64,000 bases of DNA, taken from positions 261,074 to 325,073 of the forward strand of contig NZ_JAYRCK010000002.1 of the NCBI RefSeq assembly GCF_036409475.1, written 5' to 3'. The DNA comes from Scandinavium sp036409475 (lineage in GTDB: Bacteria; Pseudomonadota; Gammaproteobacteria; Enterobacterales; Enterobacteriaceae). The notes under the pieces were generated by a model. That model made no database searches. It was not told where the DNA came from and worked only from the letters and a program-made list of their open reading frames with translations. This document shows, piece by piece, positions 18,767 through 28,245 of the stretch; positions within the stretch are counted from its first letter, which is position 1; every line of letters starts with the position of its first letter. Both the position numbers and the translations under genes were made by a program.

Positions 18767-20083
18767 ATGGCAGATTACCAGGATAAAAACGTCGTCATCA
18801 TCGGTCTGGGAATGACCGGGCTTTCCTGCGTGGATTTCTTCCTGGCGCAGGGCGTAACGCCGCGGGTCATGGATACCCGAGCCACTCCTCCGGGTCTCGA
18901 TAAGCTGCCTGAAGAAGTGGAGCGTCATGTTGGTGGTCTGAATGATGACTGGTTGCTGGCGGCAGATTTAATTGTTGCCAGCCCTGGTATTGCCTTAGCG
19001 CACCCTTCCTTGAGCGCGGCGGCGGATGCCGGTGTCGAAATTGTCGGCGACATCGAGCTGTTCTGCCGTGAAGCTCAGGCGCCGATCATTGCTATAACGG
19101 GTTCTAACGGCAAAAGCACGGTCACCACGCTGGTGGGCGAAATGGCGAAAGCTGCAGGTGTCAATGTGGGCGTGGGTGGCAATATCGGCCTGCCGGCGCT
19201 GATGCTGCTGGATGTTTCGCGTGAACTGTACGTGCTTGAACTCTCAAGCTTCCAGCTGGAAACCACCTCCGGTTTACAGGCGGTGGCGGCCACGATCCTC
19301 AACGTGACTGAAGATCACATGGATCGCTACCCGTTTGGGCTGCAGCAATATCGTGCAGCCAAACTGCGCGTTTATGAGAATGCAAAAACCTGCGTGGTCA
19401 ATGCCGATGATGCGCTGACCATGCCAGTTCGTGGAGCCGATGAGCGCTGCGTGAGTTTTGGTGTCAACATGGGCGACTATCACCTCAATCGTCAGCAGGG
19501 CGAAACCTGGCTGCGCGTGAAAGGCGAGAAGGTGCTGAACGTACGCGAGATGAAACTCACCGGACAGCACAACTACAGCAACGCACTGGCGGCACTGGCT
19601 CTGGCGGATGCGGCGGGCTTACCGCGTGCCAGCAGCCTGAAAGCGCTGACCACCTTTACTGGCCTGGCGCACCGCTTCCAGTTGACGCTGGAACATAACG
19701 GTGTGCGCTGGATAAACGACTCTAAAGCAACCAACGTCGGCAGCACTGAAGCGGCGCTAAATGGCCTGCATGTCGACGGTACGCTGCATCTTCTGTTGGG
19801 CGGCGATGGTAAAGCGGCAGATTTTTCTCCGCTTAGAGCATATCTCAAAGGCGACAACGTGCGCCTGTGGTGCTTTGGTCGCGACGGTGATGCACTGGTT
19901 GCCCTGCGCCCTGAAGTGGCAACGCGCACCGAAACAATGGAACAGGCGATGCGTGCAATTGCGCCGCAGCTGAAAGCCGGCGATATGGTTTTGCTGTCGC
20001 CAGCCTGTGCCAGCCTCGATCAATTTAAGAATTTTGAGCAGCGCGGGGATGTGTTTACCCGCCTGGCGAAGGAGTTAGGCTAA
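18767..20083 (+). CDS. murD: UDP-MurNAc-L-alanine:D-glutamate ligase
   Basis: MurD adds D-glutamate to UDP-MurNAc-L-alanine. The second ATG (18767) gives MADYQDKNVVII and 438 residues, equal to E. coli; an ATG at 18764 overlapping the mraY stop would add one Met. The Rossmann-like N-terminus IIGLGMTGLS binds the uridine nucleotide, and GSNGKSTVTTL near residue 110 is the ATP loop. It ends one base into ftsW. Confidence 0.97.
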   Translation: MADYQDKNVVIIGLGMTGLSCVDFFLAQGVTPRVMDTRATPPGLDKLPEEVERHVGGLNDDWLLAADLIVASPGIALAHPSLSAAADAGVEIVGDIELFCREAQAPIIAITGSNGKSTVTTLVGEMAKAAGVNVGVGGNIGLPALMLLDVSRELYVLELSSFQLETTSGLQAVAATILNVTEDHMDRYPFGLQQYRAAKLRVYENAKTCVVNADDALTMPVRGADERCVSFGVNMGDYHLNRQQGETWLRVKGEKVLNVREMKLTGQHNYSNALAALALADAAGLPRASSLKALTTFTGLAHRFQLTLEHNGVRWINDSKATNVGSTEAALNGLHVDGTLHLLLGGDGKAADFSPLRAYLKGDNVRLWCFGRDGDALVALRPEVATRTETMEQAMRAIAPQLKAGDMVLLSPACASLDQFKNFEQRGDVFTRLAKELG

Positions 20084-21327
20084 TGCGTTTATCTCTCCCT
20101 CGCCTGAGATTGCCGCGCTTACCGGGATCGGGAGTCCTGGTCTGGTTGTTTGCGGCACTGAAAGGCTGGGTGATGGGCTCTCGGCAGAAAGATACCGACA
20201 GCCTGGTGATGTACGATCGCACGCTACTGTGGCTGACACTCGGCCTGGCGGCGATTGGTTTTGTCATGGTGACCTCGGCTTCTATGCCTGTCGGGCAACG
20301 TCTGGCGAACGATCCGTTTTTGTTTGCTAAACGTGATGGCCTGTACATCATTCTGGCGTTCTGTTTAGGGCTGGTTACGCTGCGTCTGCCGATGGATTTC
20401 TGGCAGCGTCACAGCACCGCGATGCTGATTGCGTCGATTGGCATGCTGCTGATTGTATTGGTCGTCGGGAGCTCCGTTAACGGGGCATCACGCTGGATTG
20501 CTCTGGGTCCGCTGCGTATTCAGCCTGCGGAACTGACCAAGCTGTCGTTGTTCTGTTACATCGCCAACTATCTGGTGCGTAAGGGCGATGAGGTTCGAAA
20601 TAACCTGCGCGGCTTCTTAAAACCGATGGGCGTGATTTTTGTGCTGGCTATCCTGCTGCTGGCTCAGCCAGACCTTGGTACGGTGGTTGTGCTGTTTGTG
20701 ACCACGCTGGCCATGTTATTCCTGGCAGGGGCAAAACTGTGGCAGTTCATCGCGATTATCGGCATGGGGATTTCCGCCGTGGTCCTGCTGATCCTTGCAG
20801 AACCGTACCGTATTCGCCGCGTCACCTCGTTCTGGAACCCGTGGGAAGATCCCTTCGGCAGTGGCTACCAGTTAACCCAATCATTGATGGCCTTTGGCCG
20901 CGGTGAAATATGGGGGCAGGGCCTCGGCAACTCGGTGCAGAAACTGGAGTATTTGCCGGAAGCGCATACCGACTTTATCTTCGCCATTATCGGTGAGGAA
21001 TTAGGCTATATCGGTGTGGTACTGGCCCTTTTAATGGTATTCTTCGTCGCTTTCCGCGCCATGTCTATTGGCCGTAAAGCGCTGGAGATTGACCAGCGCT
21101 TCTCAGGTTTTCTGGCTTGTTCGATCGGTGTCTGGTTCAGCTTTCAGGCGTTAGTTAACGTCGGGGCTGCGGCAGGTATGCTGCCAACCAAGGGTCTGAC
21201 TCTGCCGCTTATCAGTTACGGTGGTTCCAGTCTGCTGATTATGTCGACGGCAATCATGCTGCTGTTGCGAATTGATTATGAAACTCGTCTGGAAAAAGCC
21301 CAGGCGTTTACACGGGGTGTTCGATGA
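20083..21327 (+). CDS. ftsW: FtsW, septal SEDS glycosyltransferase
   Basis: FtsW polymerises lipid II glycan strands at the septum as the SEDS partner of FtsI. The 414 residues equal E. coli. There is a basic cytoplasmic tail, then ten predicted transmembrane helices. The SEDS catalytic region after helix 7 includes GSGYQLTQSLMAFGRG, the EAHTDFIFAIIGEELG loop, and PLISYGGSSLL near the C-terminus. It shares bases with both murD and murG. Confidence 0.97.
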   Translation: MRLSLPRLRLPRLPGSGVLVWLFAALKGWVMGSRQKDTDSLVMYDRTLLWLTLGLAAIGFVMVTSASMPVGQRLANDPFLFAKRDGLYIILAFCLGLVTLRLPMDFWQRHSTAMLIASIGMLLIVLVVGSSVNGASRWIALGPLRIQPAELTKLSLFCYIANYLVRKGDEVRNNLRGFLKPMGVIFVLAILLLAQPDLGTVVVLFVTTLAMLFLAGAKLWQFIAIIGMGISAVVLLILAEPYRIRRVTSFWNPWEDPFGSGYQLTQSLMAFGRGEIWGQGLGNSVQKLEYLPEAHTDFIFAIIGEELGYIGVVLALLMVFFVAFRAMSIGRKALEIDQRFSGFLACSIGVWFSFQALVNVGAAAGMLPTKGLTLPLISYGGSSLLIMSTAIMLLLRIDYETRLEKAQAFTRGVR

Positions 21328-22391
21328 GTGGTCAGGCTAAGCGGTTGATGGTGATGGCAGGCGGTACCGGGGGGCACGTGTTCCCGGGGCTGGCTGTGGC
21401 GCACCATCTGATGGAGCAGGGCTGGCAGGTTCGCTGGCTCGGTACCGCCGATCGTATGGAAGCGGACTTAGTGCCGAAGCACGGCATCGAGATTGATTTT
21501 ATTCAGATTTCGGGTCTGCGTGGAAAAGGCCTCAAGGCTATGCTTTTCGCGCCGATACGTATCTTCAACGCCTGGCGACAGGCCCGCGCCATCATGAAGC
21601 GTTTTCAGCCGGATGTGGTGCTGGGAATGGGCGGATATGTTTCAGGCCCAGGCGGTCTGGCGGCGTGGTCATTAGGGATTCCAGTGGTACTGCACGAGCA
21701 GAACGGCATTGCCGGTCTGACCAACAAATGGCTGTCGAAAATTGCCAAAACGGTGATGCAGGCGTTCCCGGGCGCATTTCCTGACGCAGAAGTGGTTGGG
21801 AACCCCGTTCGTGTTGATGTGCTGGCACTGCCATTGCCGGATCAGCGGCTGGCTGGGCGCGAAGGTGAAATTCGTGTGTTAGTGGTTGGCGGCTCGCAGG
21901 GCGCGCGTGTCTTAAACCAGACAATGCCGCAGGTTGCCGCGAAGCTCGACGATCAGATTTCTATCTGGCATCAAAGCGGAAAGGGTGCGCAGCAAGCGGT
22001 TGAACAAGCTTATGCTGATGCGGGGCAACCTCAGCACAAAGTGACCGAGTTTATTGATGATATGGCCGCGGCCTATGCCTGGGCTGATGTGGTGGTCTGC
22101 CGATCTGGCGCGCTGACGGTCAGTGAAATTGCTGCGGCAGGTTTGCCCGCGATTTTCGTGCCGTTCCAGCATAAAGACAGGCAGCAGTACTGGAATGCAC
22201 TGCCGCTGGAAAAAGCCGGAGCCGCCAAAATTTTTGAGCAGCCGCAGTTCACCGCGGAAGCCGTCGCCAACACGTTGGCTGACTGGGACAGAAAGACATT
22301 GCTGGACATGGCCGAGCGTGCACGAGCCGCCGCCATTCCGGATGCTACCGAGCGGGTGGCAAAAGCAGTAAGCCTGGCAGCTCAGGTTTAA
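21324..22391 (+). CDS. murG: Undecaprenyl-PP-MurNAc-pentapeptide GlcNAc transferase (lipid II synthase)
   Basis: MurG is the GT28 enzyme that adds GlcNAc to lipid I at the cytoplasmic face of the membrane. The 355 residues match E. coli. The N-domain has GGTGGHVFPGLAVA (residues 14-27), and the second G loop GGSQGARVLN is near residue 190. VCRSGALTVSEIAAAGLPA near 260 forms the UDP-GlcNAc site. The start overlaps ftsW by 4 nt. Confidence 0.98.
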   Translation: MSGQAKRLMVMAGGTGGHVFPGLAVAHHLMEQGWQVRWLGTADRMEADLVPKHGIEIDFIQISGLRGKGLKAMLFAPIRIFNAWRQARAIMKRFQPDVVLGMGGYVSGPGGLAAWSLGIPVVLHEQNGIAGLTNKWLSKIAKTVMQAFPGAFPDAEVVGNPVRVDVLALPLPDQRLAGREGEIRVLVVGGSQGARVLNQTMPQVAAKLDDQISIWHQSGKGAQQAVEQAYADAGQPQHKVTEFIDDMAAAYAWADVVVCRSGALTVSEIAAAGLPAIFVPFQHKDRQQYWNALPLEKAGAAKIFEQPQFTAEAVANTLADWDRKTLLDMAERARAAAIPDATERVAKAVSLAAQV

Positions 22392-22448
22392 TCATCGCAG
22401 CGCCTTTTGCGTTGCACGAATTTTGAAGTAGTCGATGGCGTTTAGAGA

Positions 22449-23924
22449 ATGAATACACAACAACTGGCGAAACTGCGTTCTATTGTGCCCGAGATGCGTC
22501 GCGTCCGGCACATCCACTTTGTCGGCATCGGCGGTGCTGGCATGGGCGGTATTGCCGAAGTGTTGGCGAATGAAGGGTATCAAATCAGTGGGTCGGATCT
22601 TGCGCCGAACCCGGTGACTCAGCAACTGACGGCGCTGGGCGTCACCATTTATTTCAACCATCGCCCGGAAAACATCCTCAATGCGAGTGTGGTGGTGGTC
22701 TCCAGCGCCATTTCTGCGGATAACCCGGAAATCGTCGCGGCGCATGAAGCGCGCATTCCGGTGATTCGCCGTGCAGAGATGCTGGCAGAACTGATGCGTT
22801 TTCGTCATGGCATCGCCATTGCCGGTACGCACGGTAAAACCACGACGACGGCGATGGTCTCAAGCATTTATGCAGAAGCAGGCCTTGATCCGACGTTCGT
22901 TAACGGTGGTTTAGTGAAAGCTGCCGGTGTGCATGCACGTCTCGGCCACAGCCGTTATCTGATTGCGGAAGCGGATGAAAGCGATGCGTCATTCCTGCAT
23001 TTGCAACCGATGGTGGCGATCGTCACCAATATCGAAGCCGACCACATGGATACCTACCAGGGCGACTTCGAAAATTTAAAGCAGACGTTTATTAACTTCC
23101 TGCATAACCTGCCGTTTTACGGTCGTGCTGTAATGTGCGTTGATGATCCTGTTATCCGCGAATTGCTGCCACGCGTAGGCCGTCAGATTACCACTTATGG
23201 TTTCAGCGACGATGCCGATGTGCGTGTTGAAGAGTACAAACAAATTGGCGCTCAGGGGCATTTCACGCTGATTCGTCAGGACCATGCGCCGCTGAAAGTG
23301 ACGCTGAACGCACCGGGTCGTCACAACGCCCTGAACTCCGCCGCAGCGGTTGCCGTTGCCACGGAAGAAGGCATTGACGATGAAGCTATCCTGCGCGCAT
23401 TGGAAAGCTTCCAGGGCACGGGTCGTCGTTTCGATTTCCTCGGCGAATATCCGTTAGCGGAAGTGAACGGTAAAAGCGGCAGCGCCATGCTGGTTGACGA
23501 CTATGGTCATCACCCAACTGAGGTCGATGCCACTATCAAAGCGGCACGTGCGGGCTGGCCAGACAAAAATCTGGTGATGGTCTTCCAGCCACACCGTTAT
23601 ACCCGTACGCGTGACCTGTATGACGATTTCGCTAACGTGCTGACAGACGTCGACGCGCTGTTGATGCTGGAAGTCTATCCGGCGGGTGAAGCACCGATTC
23701 CAGGCGCGGATAGTCGCTCCCTGTGCCGCACCATTCGCAGCCGTGGCAAGGTGGATCCAATCCTGGTCTCTGATCCGGCTAAGGTCGCAGAAACGCTGGC
23801 GCCCGTGCTGACCGGCAATGACCTGATTCTGATTCAGGGGGCGGGAAATATCGGCAAAATCGCGCGTAATTTAGCTGAAATCAAACTCAAGCCGCAAACT
23901 CAGGAGGAAGAGCGCCATGGCTGA
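22449..23924 (+). CDS. murC: UDP-MurNAc:L-alanine ligase
   Basis: MurC adds L-alanine to UDP-MurNAc, the first peptide step. The 491 residues equal E. coli. HFVGIGGAGMGGIAEVL near residue 22 binds the nucleotide sugar, IAGTHGKTTTTAM near residue 122 is the ATP loop, and DDYGHHPTEV near residue 345 is conserved. A 57-bp gap precedes it, the longest within this part of the cluster. It overlaps ddlB by 8 nt. Confidence 0.98.
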   Translation: MNTQQLAKLRSIVPEMRRVRHIHFVGIGGAGMGGIAEVLANEGYQISGSDLAPNPVTQQLTALGVTIYFNHRPENILNASVVVVSSAISADNPEIVAAHEARIPVIRRAEMLAELMRFRHGIAIAGTHGKTTTTAMVSSIYAEAGLDPTFVNGGLVKAAGVHARLGHSRYLIAEADESDASFLHLQPMVAIVTNIEADHMDTYQGDFENLKQTFINFLHNLPFYGRAVMCVDDPVIRELLPRVGRQITTYGFSDDADVRVEEYKQIGAQGHFTLIRQDHAPLKVTLNAPGRHNALNSAAAVAVATEEGIDDEAILRALESFQGTGRRFDFLGEYPLAEVNGKSGSAMLVDDYGHHPTEVDATIKAARAGWPDKNLVMVFQPHRYTRTRDLYDDFANVLTDVDALLMLEVYPAGEAPIPGADSRSLCRTIRSRGKVDPILVSDPAKVAETLAPVLTGNDLILIQGAGNIGKIARNLAEIKLKPQTQEEERHG

Positions 23925-24837
23925 TAGAATCGCTGTCCTCCTCGGCGGCACTTCCGCAGAGCGAGAGGTTTCTCTGAATTCTGGCGCGGCTGTGCTGGCG
24001 GGCCTGCGCGAAGCAGGCATCGACGCCCACGGCGTTGATCCTCGTGATGCGGATATCACGCAACTCAAAAATCAGGGTTTTAAGAAAGCGTTTATTGCGC
24101 TGCACGGACGTGGTGGCGAAGATGGCACGCTTCAGGGGTTACTGGAGCTGATTGGCCTGCCTTATACCGGTAGCGGCGTGATGGCTTCTGCGATTTCTAT
24201 GGACAAACTGCGCAGCAAATTGCTGTGGCAGGGCGCGGGTTTACCGGTGGCTCCGTGGGTAGCGTTGACCCGTAATGAGTTTGCTCAGGGCCTTTCACAA
24301 GACCAGCAGCAGCGCATTTCCGCTCTTGGATTACCGCTGATTGTGAAGCCGAGCCGTGAAGGTTCAAGCGTGGGCATGTCGAAGGTGGACGAAAAGGGTG
24401 CACTTAACGATGCCTTAACGCTGGCTTTTCAGCACGATGAAGAAGTATTGATTGAAAAATGGTTAAGCGGGCCGGAATTTACCGTCGCCGTACTCGGTGA
24501 AGAAATTTTACCTTCAGTTCGCATCCAACCGGCTGGAGTCTTCTATGATTATGAGGCGAAGTATCTCTCTGACGAGACGCAGTATTTCTGCCCTGGTTGT
24601 GAAGATCCCGCGCGTGAGCAAGAAATGCAATCCCTGGTGCTAAAAGCCTGGAAAGTCCTGGGTTGTGCAGGCTGGGGACGCATTGATGTGATGCAGGATA
24701 GCGATGGCCAGTTGTATCTGCTGGAGGCGAACACCTCTCCAGGCATGACCAGCCACAGCCTGGTGCCGATGGCGGCGCGTCAGGCTGGCATGAGCTTCTC
24801 GCAGTTAGTGGTGCGCATTCTGGACCTGGCGGATTGA
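23917..24837 (+). CDS. ddlB: D-alanine-D-alanine ligase B
   Basis: DdlB makes D-Ala-D-Ala for MurF. The ATP-grasp protein has 306 residues, as in E. coli. The N-terminal LLGGTSAEREVSLNSG carries the catalytic Glu and Ser, VKPSREGSSVGMSKV forms the ATP-lid region, and LEANTSPGMTSHSLVP supplies the Mg ligands. It lies between murC and ftsQ in the usual order. Confidence 0.98.
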   Translation: MADRIAVLLGGTSAEREVSLNSGAAVLAGLREAGIDAHGVDPRDADITQLKNQGFKKAFIALHGRGGEDGTLQGLLELIGLPYTGSGVMASAISMDKLRSKLLWQGAGLPVAPWVALTRNEFAQGLSQDQQQRISALGLPLIVKPSREGSSVGMSKVDEKGALNDALTLAFQHDEEVLIEKWLSGPEFTVAVLGEEILPSVRIQPAGVFYDYEAKYLSDETQYFCPGCEDPAREQEMQSLVLKAWKVLGCAGWGRIDVMQDSDGQLYLLEANTSPGMTSHSLVPMAARQAGMSFSQLVVRILDLAD

Positions 24838-24838
24838 T

Positions 24839-25678
24839 ATGTCGCAGGCAGCACTGAATACACGGAACCGTGAAGAAGAGGAAATCGCTTCTTCACGCAG
24901 AAATAACGGAACGCGTCTTGCAGGGATAGTGTTCCTGCTCGCGGTATTATGTACCGTGTTGATGAGCGGCTGGATGGTGCTGGGCTGGATGGAAGATGCG
25001 CAGCGCCTGCCGCTGTCAAAGCTGGTGGTGACCGGGGAACGTCACTACACGCGAAATGATGATATTCGTCAGGCGATCCTGGCGTTGGGTCCTCCGGGCA
25101 CCTTCATGACTCAGGACGTCAATATCATCCAAAGTCAGATTGAACGTCTGCCGTGGATCAAGCAGGCAAGCGTTCGCAAGCAGTGGCCGGACGAATTGAA
25201 GATTCATCTGGTTGAATATGTGCCGATTGCGCGCTGGAATGATCAGCATATGGTGGACAGCGACGGAAACGCGTTTAGCGTCCCGACCGATCGCACCAGC
25301 AAGCAGAATCTGCCGATATTGTATGGCCCGGAGGGCAGCGAGAATGAAGTGCTGCAAGGCTATCGCGATATGGGACAAATGTTGGCGAAAGATAAGTTTA
25401 CGTTGAAAGTGGCGGCGATGACCGCCCGCCGCTCCTGGCAGCTAACGTTGAATAATGACATCAAGCTGAACCTGGGGCGCGGCGATACGATGAAACGGCT
25501 TGAGCGCTTTTTAGAACTCTATCCTGTTCTACAGCAGCAGGCGCAGACCGATGGCAAACGGATTAGCTATGTTGATTTGCGCTATGACTCAGGCGCAGCA
25601 GTGGGGTGGCAACCCGCTCCTGCACCCGTAGAGGATACACATCAACAACAAAATCAGGCACAGGCAGAGCAACAATGA
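24839..25678 (+). CDS. ftsQ: Cell division protein FtsQ
   Basis: FtsQ recruits FtsL and FtsB to the divisome. The 279 residues (276 in E. coli) hold a cytoplasmic tail, a transmembrane helix near residues 28-48 (LAGIVFLLAVLCTVLMSG), a POTRA domain beginning LPLSKLVVTGERHYTRNDDI, and the beta domain that binds FtsB. The extra residues lie in the Gln-rich C-terminal tail. The stop codon overlaps the ftsA ATG (ATGA). Confidence 0.97.
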   Translation: MSQAALNTRNREEEEIASSRRNNGTRLAGIVFLLAVLCTVLMSGWMVLGWMEDAQRLPLSKLVVTGERHYTRNDDIRQAILALGPPGTFMTQDVNIIQSQIERLPWIKQASVRKQWPDELKIHLVEYVPIARWNDQHMVDSDGNAFSVPTDRTSKQNLPILYGPEGSENEVLQGYRDMGQMLAKDKFTLKVAAMTARRSWQLTLNNDIKLNLGRGDTMKRLERFLELYPVLQQQAQTDGKRISYVDLRYDSGAAVGWQPAPAPVEDTHQQQNQAQAEQQ

Positions 25679-26931
25679 TCAAAGCGACGGACAGAAAACT
25701 GGTAGTAGGACTGGAAATTGGTACCGCGAAGGTAGCCGCTTTGGTGGGGGAAGTTCTGCCCGACGGAATGGTGAATATCATTGGCGTGGGCAGTTGCCCA
25801 TCCCGGGGTATGGACAAAGGTGGCGTGAACGACCTTGAATCCGTGGTGAAATGCGTACAGCGTGCCATTGATCAGGCTGAGTTGATGGCGGATTGCCAAA
25901 TCTCGTCAGTGTATCTGGCGCTTTCAGGCAAACATATTAGCTGTCAGAATGAAATTGGTATGGTGCCCATCTCTGAAGAAGAGGTGACGCAGGAAGATGT
26001 TGAGAACGTAGTGCATACGGCGAAGTCCGTACGTGTGCGTGACGAACATCGTGTGCTGCACGTGATCCCGCAGGAATATGCCATTGACTATCAGGAAGGG
26101 ATCAAAAATCCGGTCGGCCTTTCCGGTGTGCGTATGCAGGCAAAAGTGCACCTGATTACCTGTCACAACGATATGGCGAAAAACATTGTGAAAGCCGTGG
26201 AACGTTGTGGTCTGAAAGTTGACCAACTTATTTTTGCCGGACTGGCGTCGAGCTATTCAGTCCTGACGGAAGACGAACGTGAGCTGGGCGTCTGTGTGGT
26301 TGACGTTGGCGGTGGTACCATGGATATCGCCGTTTATACCGGCGGAGCGTTGCGTCACACCAAAGTTATCCCGTATGCCGGGAACGTGGTGACCAGCGAT
26401 ATCGCTTACGCCTTCGGCACACCGCCAAGCGATGCCGAAGCGATTAAAGTTCGCCATGGCTGTGCGCTGGGTTCCATCGTCGGGAAAGACGAAAGCGTTG
26501 AAGTGCCAAGCGTCGGCGGTCGTCCGCCGCGCAGTCTACAGCGCCAGACGCTGGCAGAAGTGATTGAGCCGCGTTATACCGAGCTGCTCAATCTGGTGAA
26601 CGAAGAGATTTTGCAACTGCAGGAACAGCTGCGCCAACAGGGTGTCAAACACCATCTGGCTGCGGGGATTGTTCTGACCGGTGGCGCGGCGCAAATTGAA
26701 GGCCTGGCGGCCTGTGCGCAGCGCGTGTTCCATACCCAGGTCCGCATTGGCGCACCGCTGAACATCACCGGACTGACGGATTATGCCCAGGAGCCGTATT
26801 ATTCAACGGCGGTGGGCCTGCTGCACTACGGGAAAGAGTCACACCTGAGTGGTGAAGCGGAAGTGGAAAAACGTGTCGCAGTGAGTTCATGGATTAAGCG
26901 AATTAATACCTGGCTGCGAAAAGAGTTTTAA
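25675..26931 (+). CDS. ftsA: FtsA, actin-like Z-ring membrane tether
   Basis: FtsA links FtsZ to the membrane and recruits late division proteins. The chosen ATG gives 418 residues, two fewer than E. coli; the shortening is in the linker just before the amphipathic membrane-targeting helix (SSWIKRINTWLRKEF). Actin-fold signatures are GLEIGTAKVAALVG at the start, VVDVGGGTMDIAVYTGG near 210 and LTGGAAQIEGL near 335. The frame is open upstream into ftsQ, but MIKATDRK is conserved. Confidence 0.97.
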   Translation: MIKATDRKLVVGLEIGTAKVAALVGEVLPDGMVNIIGVGSCPSRGMDKGGVNDLESVVKCVQRAIDQAELMADCQISSVYLALSGKHISCQNEIGMVPISEEEVTQEDVENVVHTAKSVRVRDEHRVLHVIPQEYAIDYQEGIKNPVGLSGVRMQAKVHLITCHNDMAKNIVKAVERCGLKVDQLIFAGLASSYSVLTEDERELGVCVVDVGGGTMDIAVYTGGALRHTKVIPYAGNVVTSDIAYAFGTPPSDAEAIKVRHGCALGSIVGKDESVEVPSVGGRPPRSLQRQTLAEVIEPRYTELLNLVNEEILQLQEQLRQQGVKHHLAAGIVLTGGAAQIEGLAACAQRVFHTQVRIGAPLNITGLTDYAQEPYYSTAVGLLHYGKESHLSGEAEVEKRVAVSSWIKRINTWLRKEF

Positions 26932-26993
26932 TTTTTTAAGAGAGCGCAGAAAATTAGCGTTCTCAGGCGACAGGCACAACGGAGAGAGAAACT

Positions 26994-28145
26994 ATGTTTG
27001 AACCTATGGAACTGACCAACGACGCGGTGATTAAAGTCATCGGCGTCGGTGGTGGCGGTGGCAACGCCGTCGAACACATGGTGCGCGAGCGCATTGAGGG
27101 TGTTGAATTCTTCGCCGTTAACACCGACGCCCAGGCGTTGCGTAAAACGGCCGTTGGCCAGACTATCCAGATTGGTAATGGTATTACCAAAGGCCTGGGT
27201 GCTGGTGCAAACCCGGAAGTCGGTCGCAACGCGGCAGACGAAGACCGTGAAGCACTGCGTGCTGCCCTTGAAGGCGCAGACATGGTGTTCATCGCTGCAG
27301 GTATGGGCGGTGGTACGGGGACCGGCGCGGCTCCTGTAGTCGCTGAAGTCGCAAAAGATTTGGGTATCCTGACCGTTGCTGTCGTGACGAAGCCTTTCAA
27401 CTTTGAAGGCAAGAAGCGTATGGCCTTCGCGGAGCAGGGTATCGCTGAGCTGTCCAAGCATGTGGATTCTCTGATTACTATCCCGAACGACAAGCTGCTG
27501 AAAGTGCTGGGTCGTGGGATTTCGTTGCTTGATGCATTCGGTGCAGCAAACGACGTCCTGAAAGGCGCGGTGCAGGGTATCGCAGAGCTGATTACCCGTC
27601 CGGGTCTGATGAACGTCGACTTTGCAGACGTGCGCACCGTGATGTCCGAAATGGGCTACGCGATGATGGGTTCTGGCCTGGCGAGCGGTGAAGACCGTGC
27701 GGAAGAAGCGGCTGAAATGGCTATCTCTTCTCCACTGCTGGAAGACATCGATCTGTCTGGCGCGCGTGGTGTTCTGGTTAACATCACTGCAGGCTTCGAT
27801 CTGCGTCTGGATGAGTTCGAAACCGTGGGTAACACTATCCGTGCATTTGCTTCGGATAACGCGACCGTGGTTATCGGTACCTCTCTGGATCCGGACATGA
27901 ACGACGAACTGCGCGTGACCGTTGTTGCCACCGGTATCGGTATGGACAAACGTCCAGAAATTACTCTGGTGACCAACAAACAGCAGCAGCAGCCAATGAT
28001 GGATCGCTACCAGCAGCACGGTATGGCACCGTTGACGCAAGAGCAGAAGCCGGTCGCAAAAGTGGTCAACGACAATACGCCGCAAACCACCAAAGAACCG
28101 GATTATCTGGACATTCCAGCCTTCCTGCGTAAGCAAGCTGATTAA
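26994..28145 (+). CDS. ftsZ: FtsZ, tubulin-like division GTPase
   Basis: FtsZ polymerises into the Z ring. The 383 residues equal E. coli. The tubulin signature GMGGGTGTGAAPVVAE lies near residue 105, NTDAQAL near residue 43, and the T7 synergy loop DFADVRTVMS near residue 208. The C-terminal peptide DYLDIPAFLRKQAD binds FtsA and ZipA. It follows ftsA by 62 bp and ends the dcw cluster. Confidence 0.99.
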   Translation: MFEPMELTNDAVIKVIGVGGGGGNAVEHMVRERIEGVEFFAVNTDAQALRKTAVGQTIQIGNGITKGLGAGANPEVGRNAADEDREALRAALEGADMVFIAAGMGGGTGTGAAPVVAEVAKDLGILTVAVVTKPFNFEGKKRMAFAEQGIAELSKHVDSLITIPNDKLLKVLGRGISLLDAFGAANDVLKGAVQGIAELITRPGLMNVDFADVRTVMSEMGYAMMGSGLASGEDRAEEAAEMAISSPLLEDIDLSGARGVLVNITAGFDLRLDEFETVGNTIRAFASDNATVVIGTSLDPDMNDELRVTVVATGIGMDKRPEITLVTNKQQQQPMMDRYQQHGMAPLTQEQKPVAKVVNDNTPQTTKEPDYLDIPAFLRKQAD

Positions 28146-28245
28146 GAATTAGCTGGAAGTTGGGTATCTGCGCTCTTTGTGCTAAACTGGCCTGCCGAAT
28201 GTATAGTACACTTCGGTCGGATAGGTAATTTGGCGAGATTATACG

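Noticed and set aside
26928..28136. 402-codon open frame on the minus strand
   Set aside because: It is antisense to ftsZ and has a composition rich in His, Cys and Arg with no known domain.
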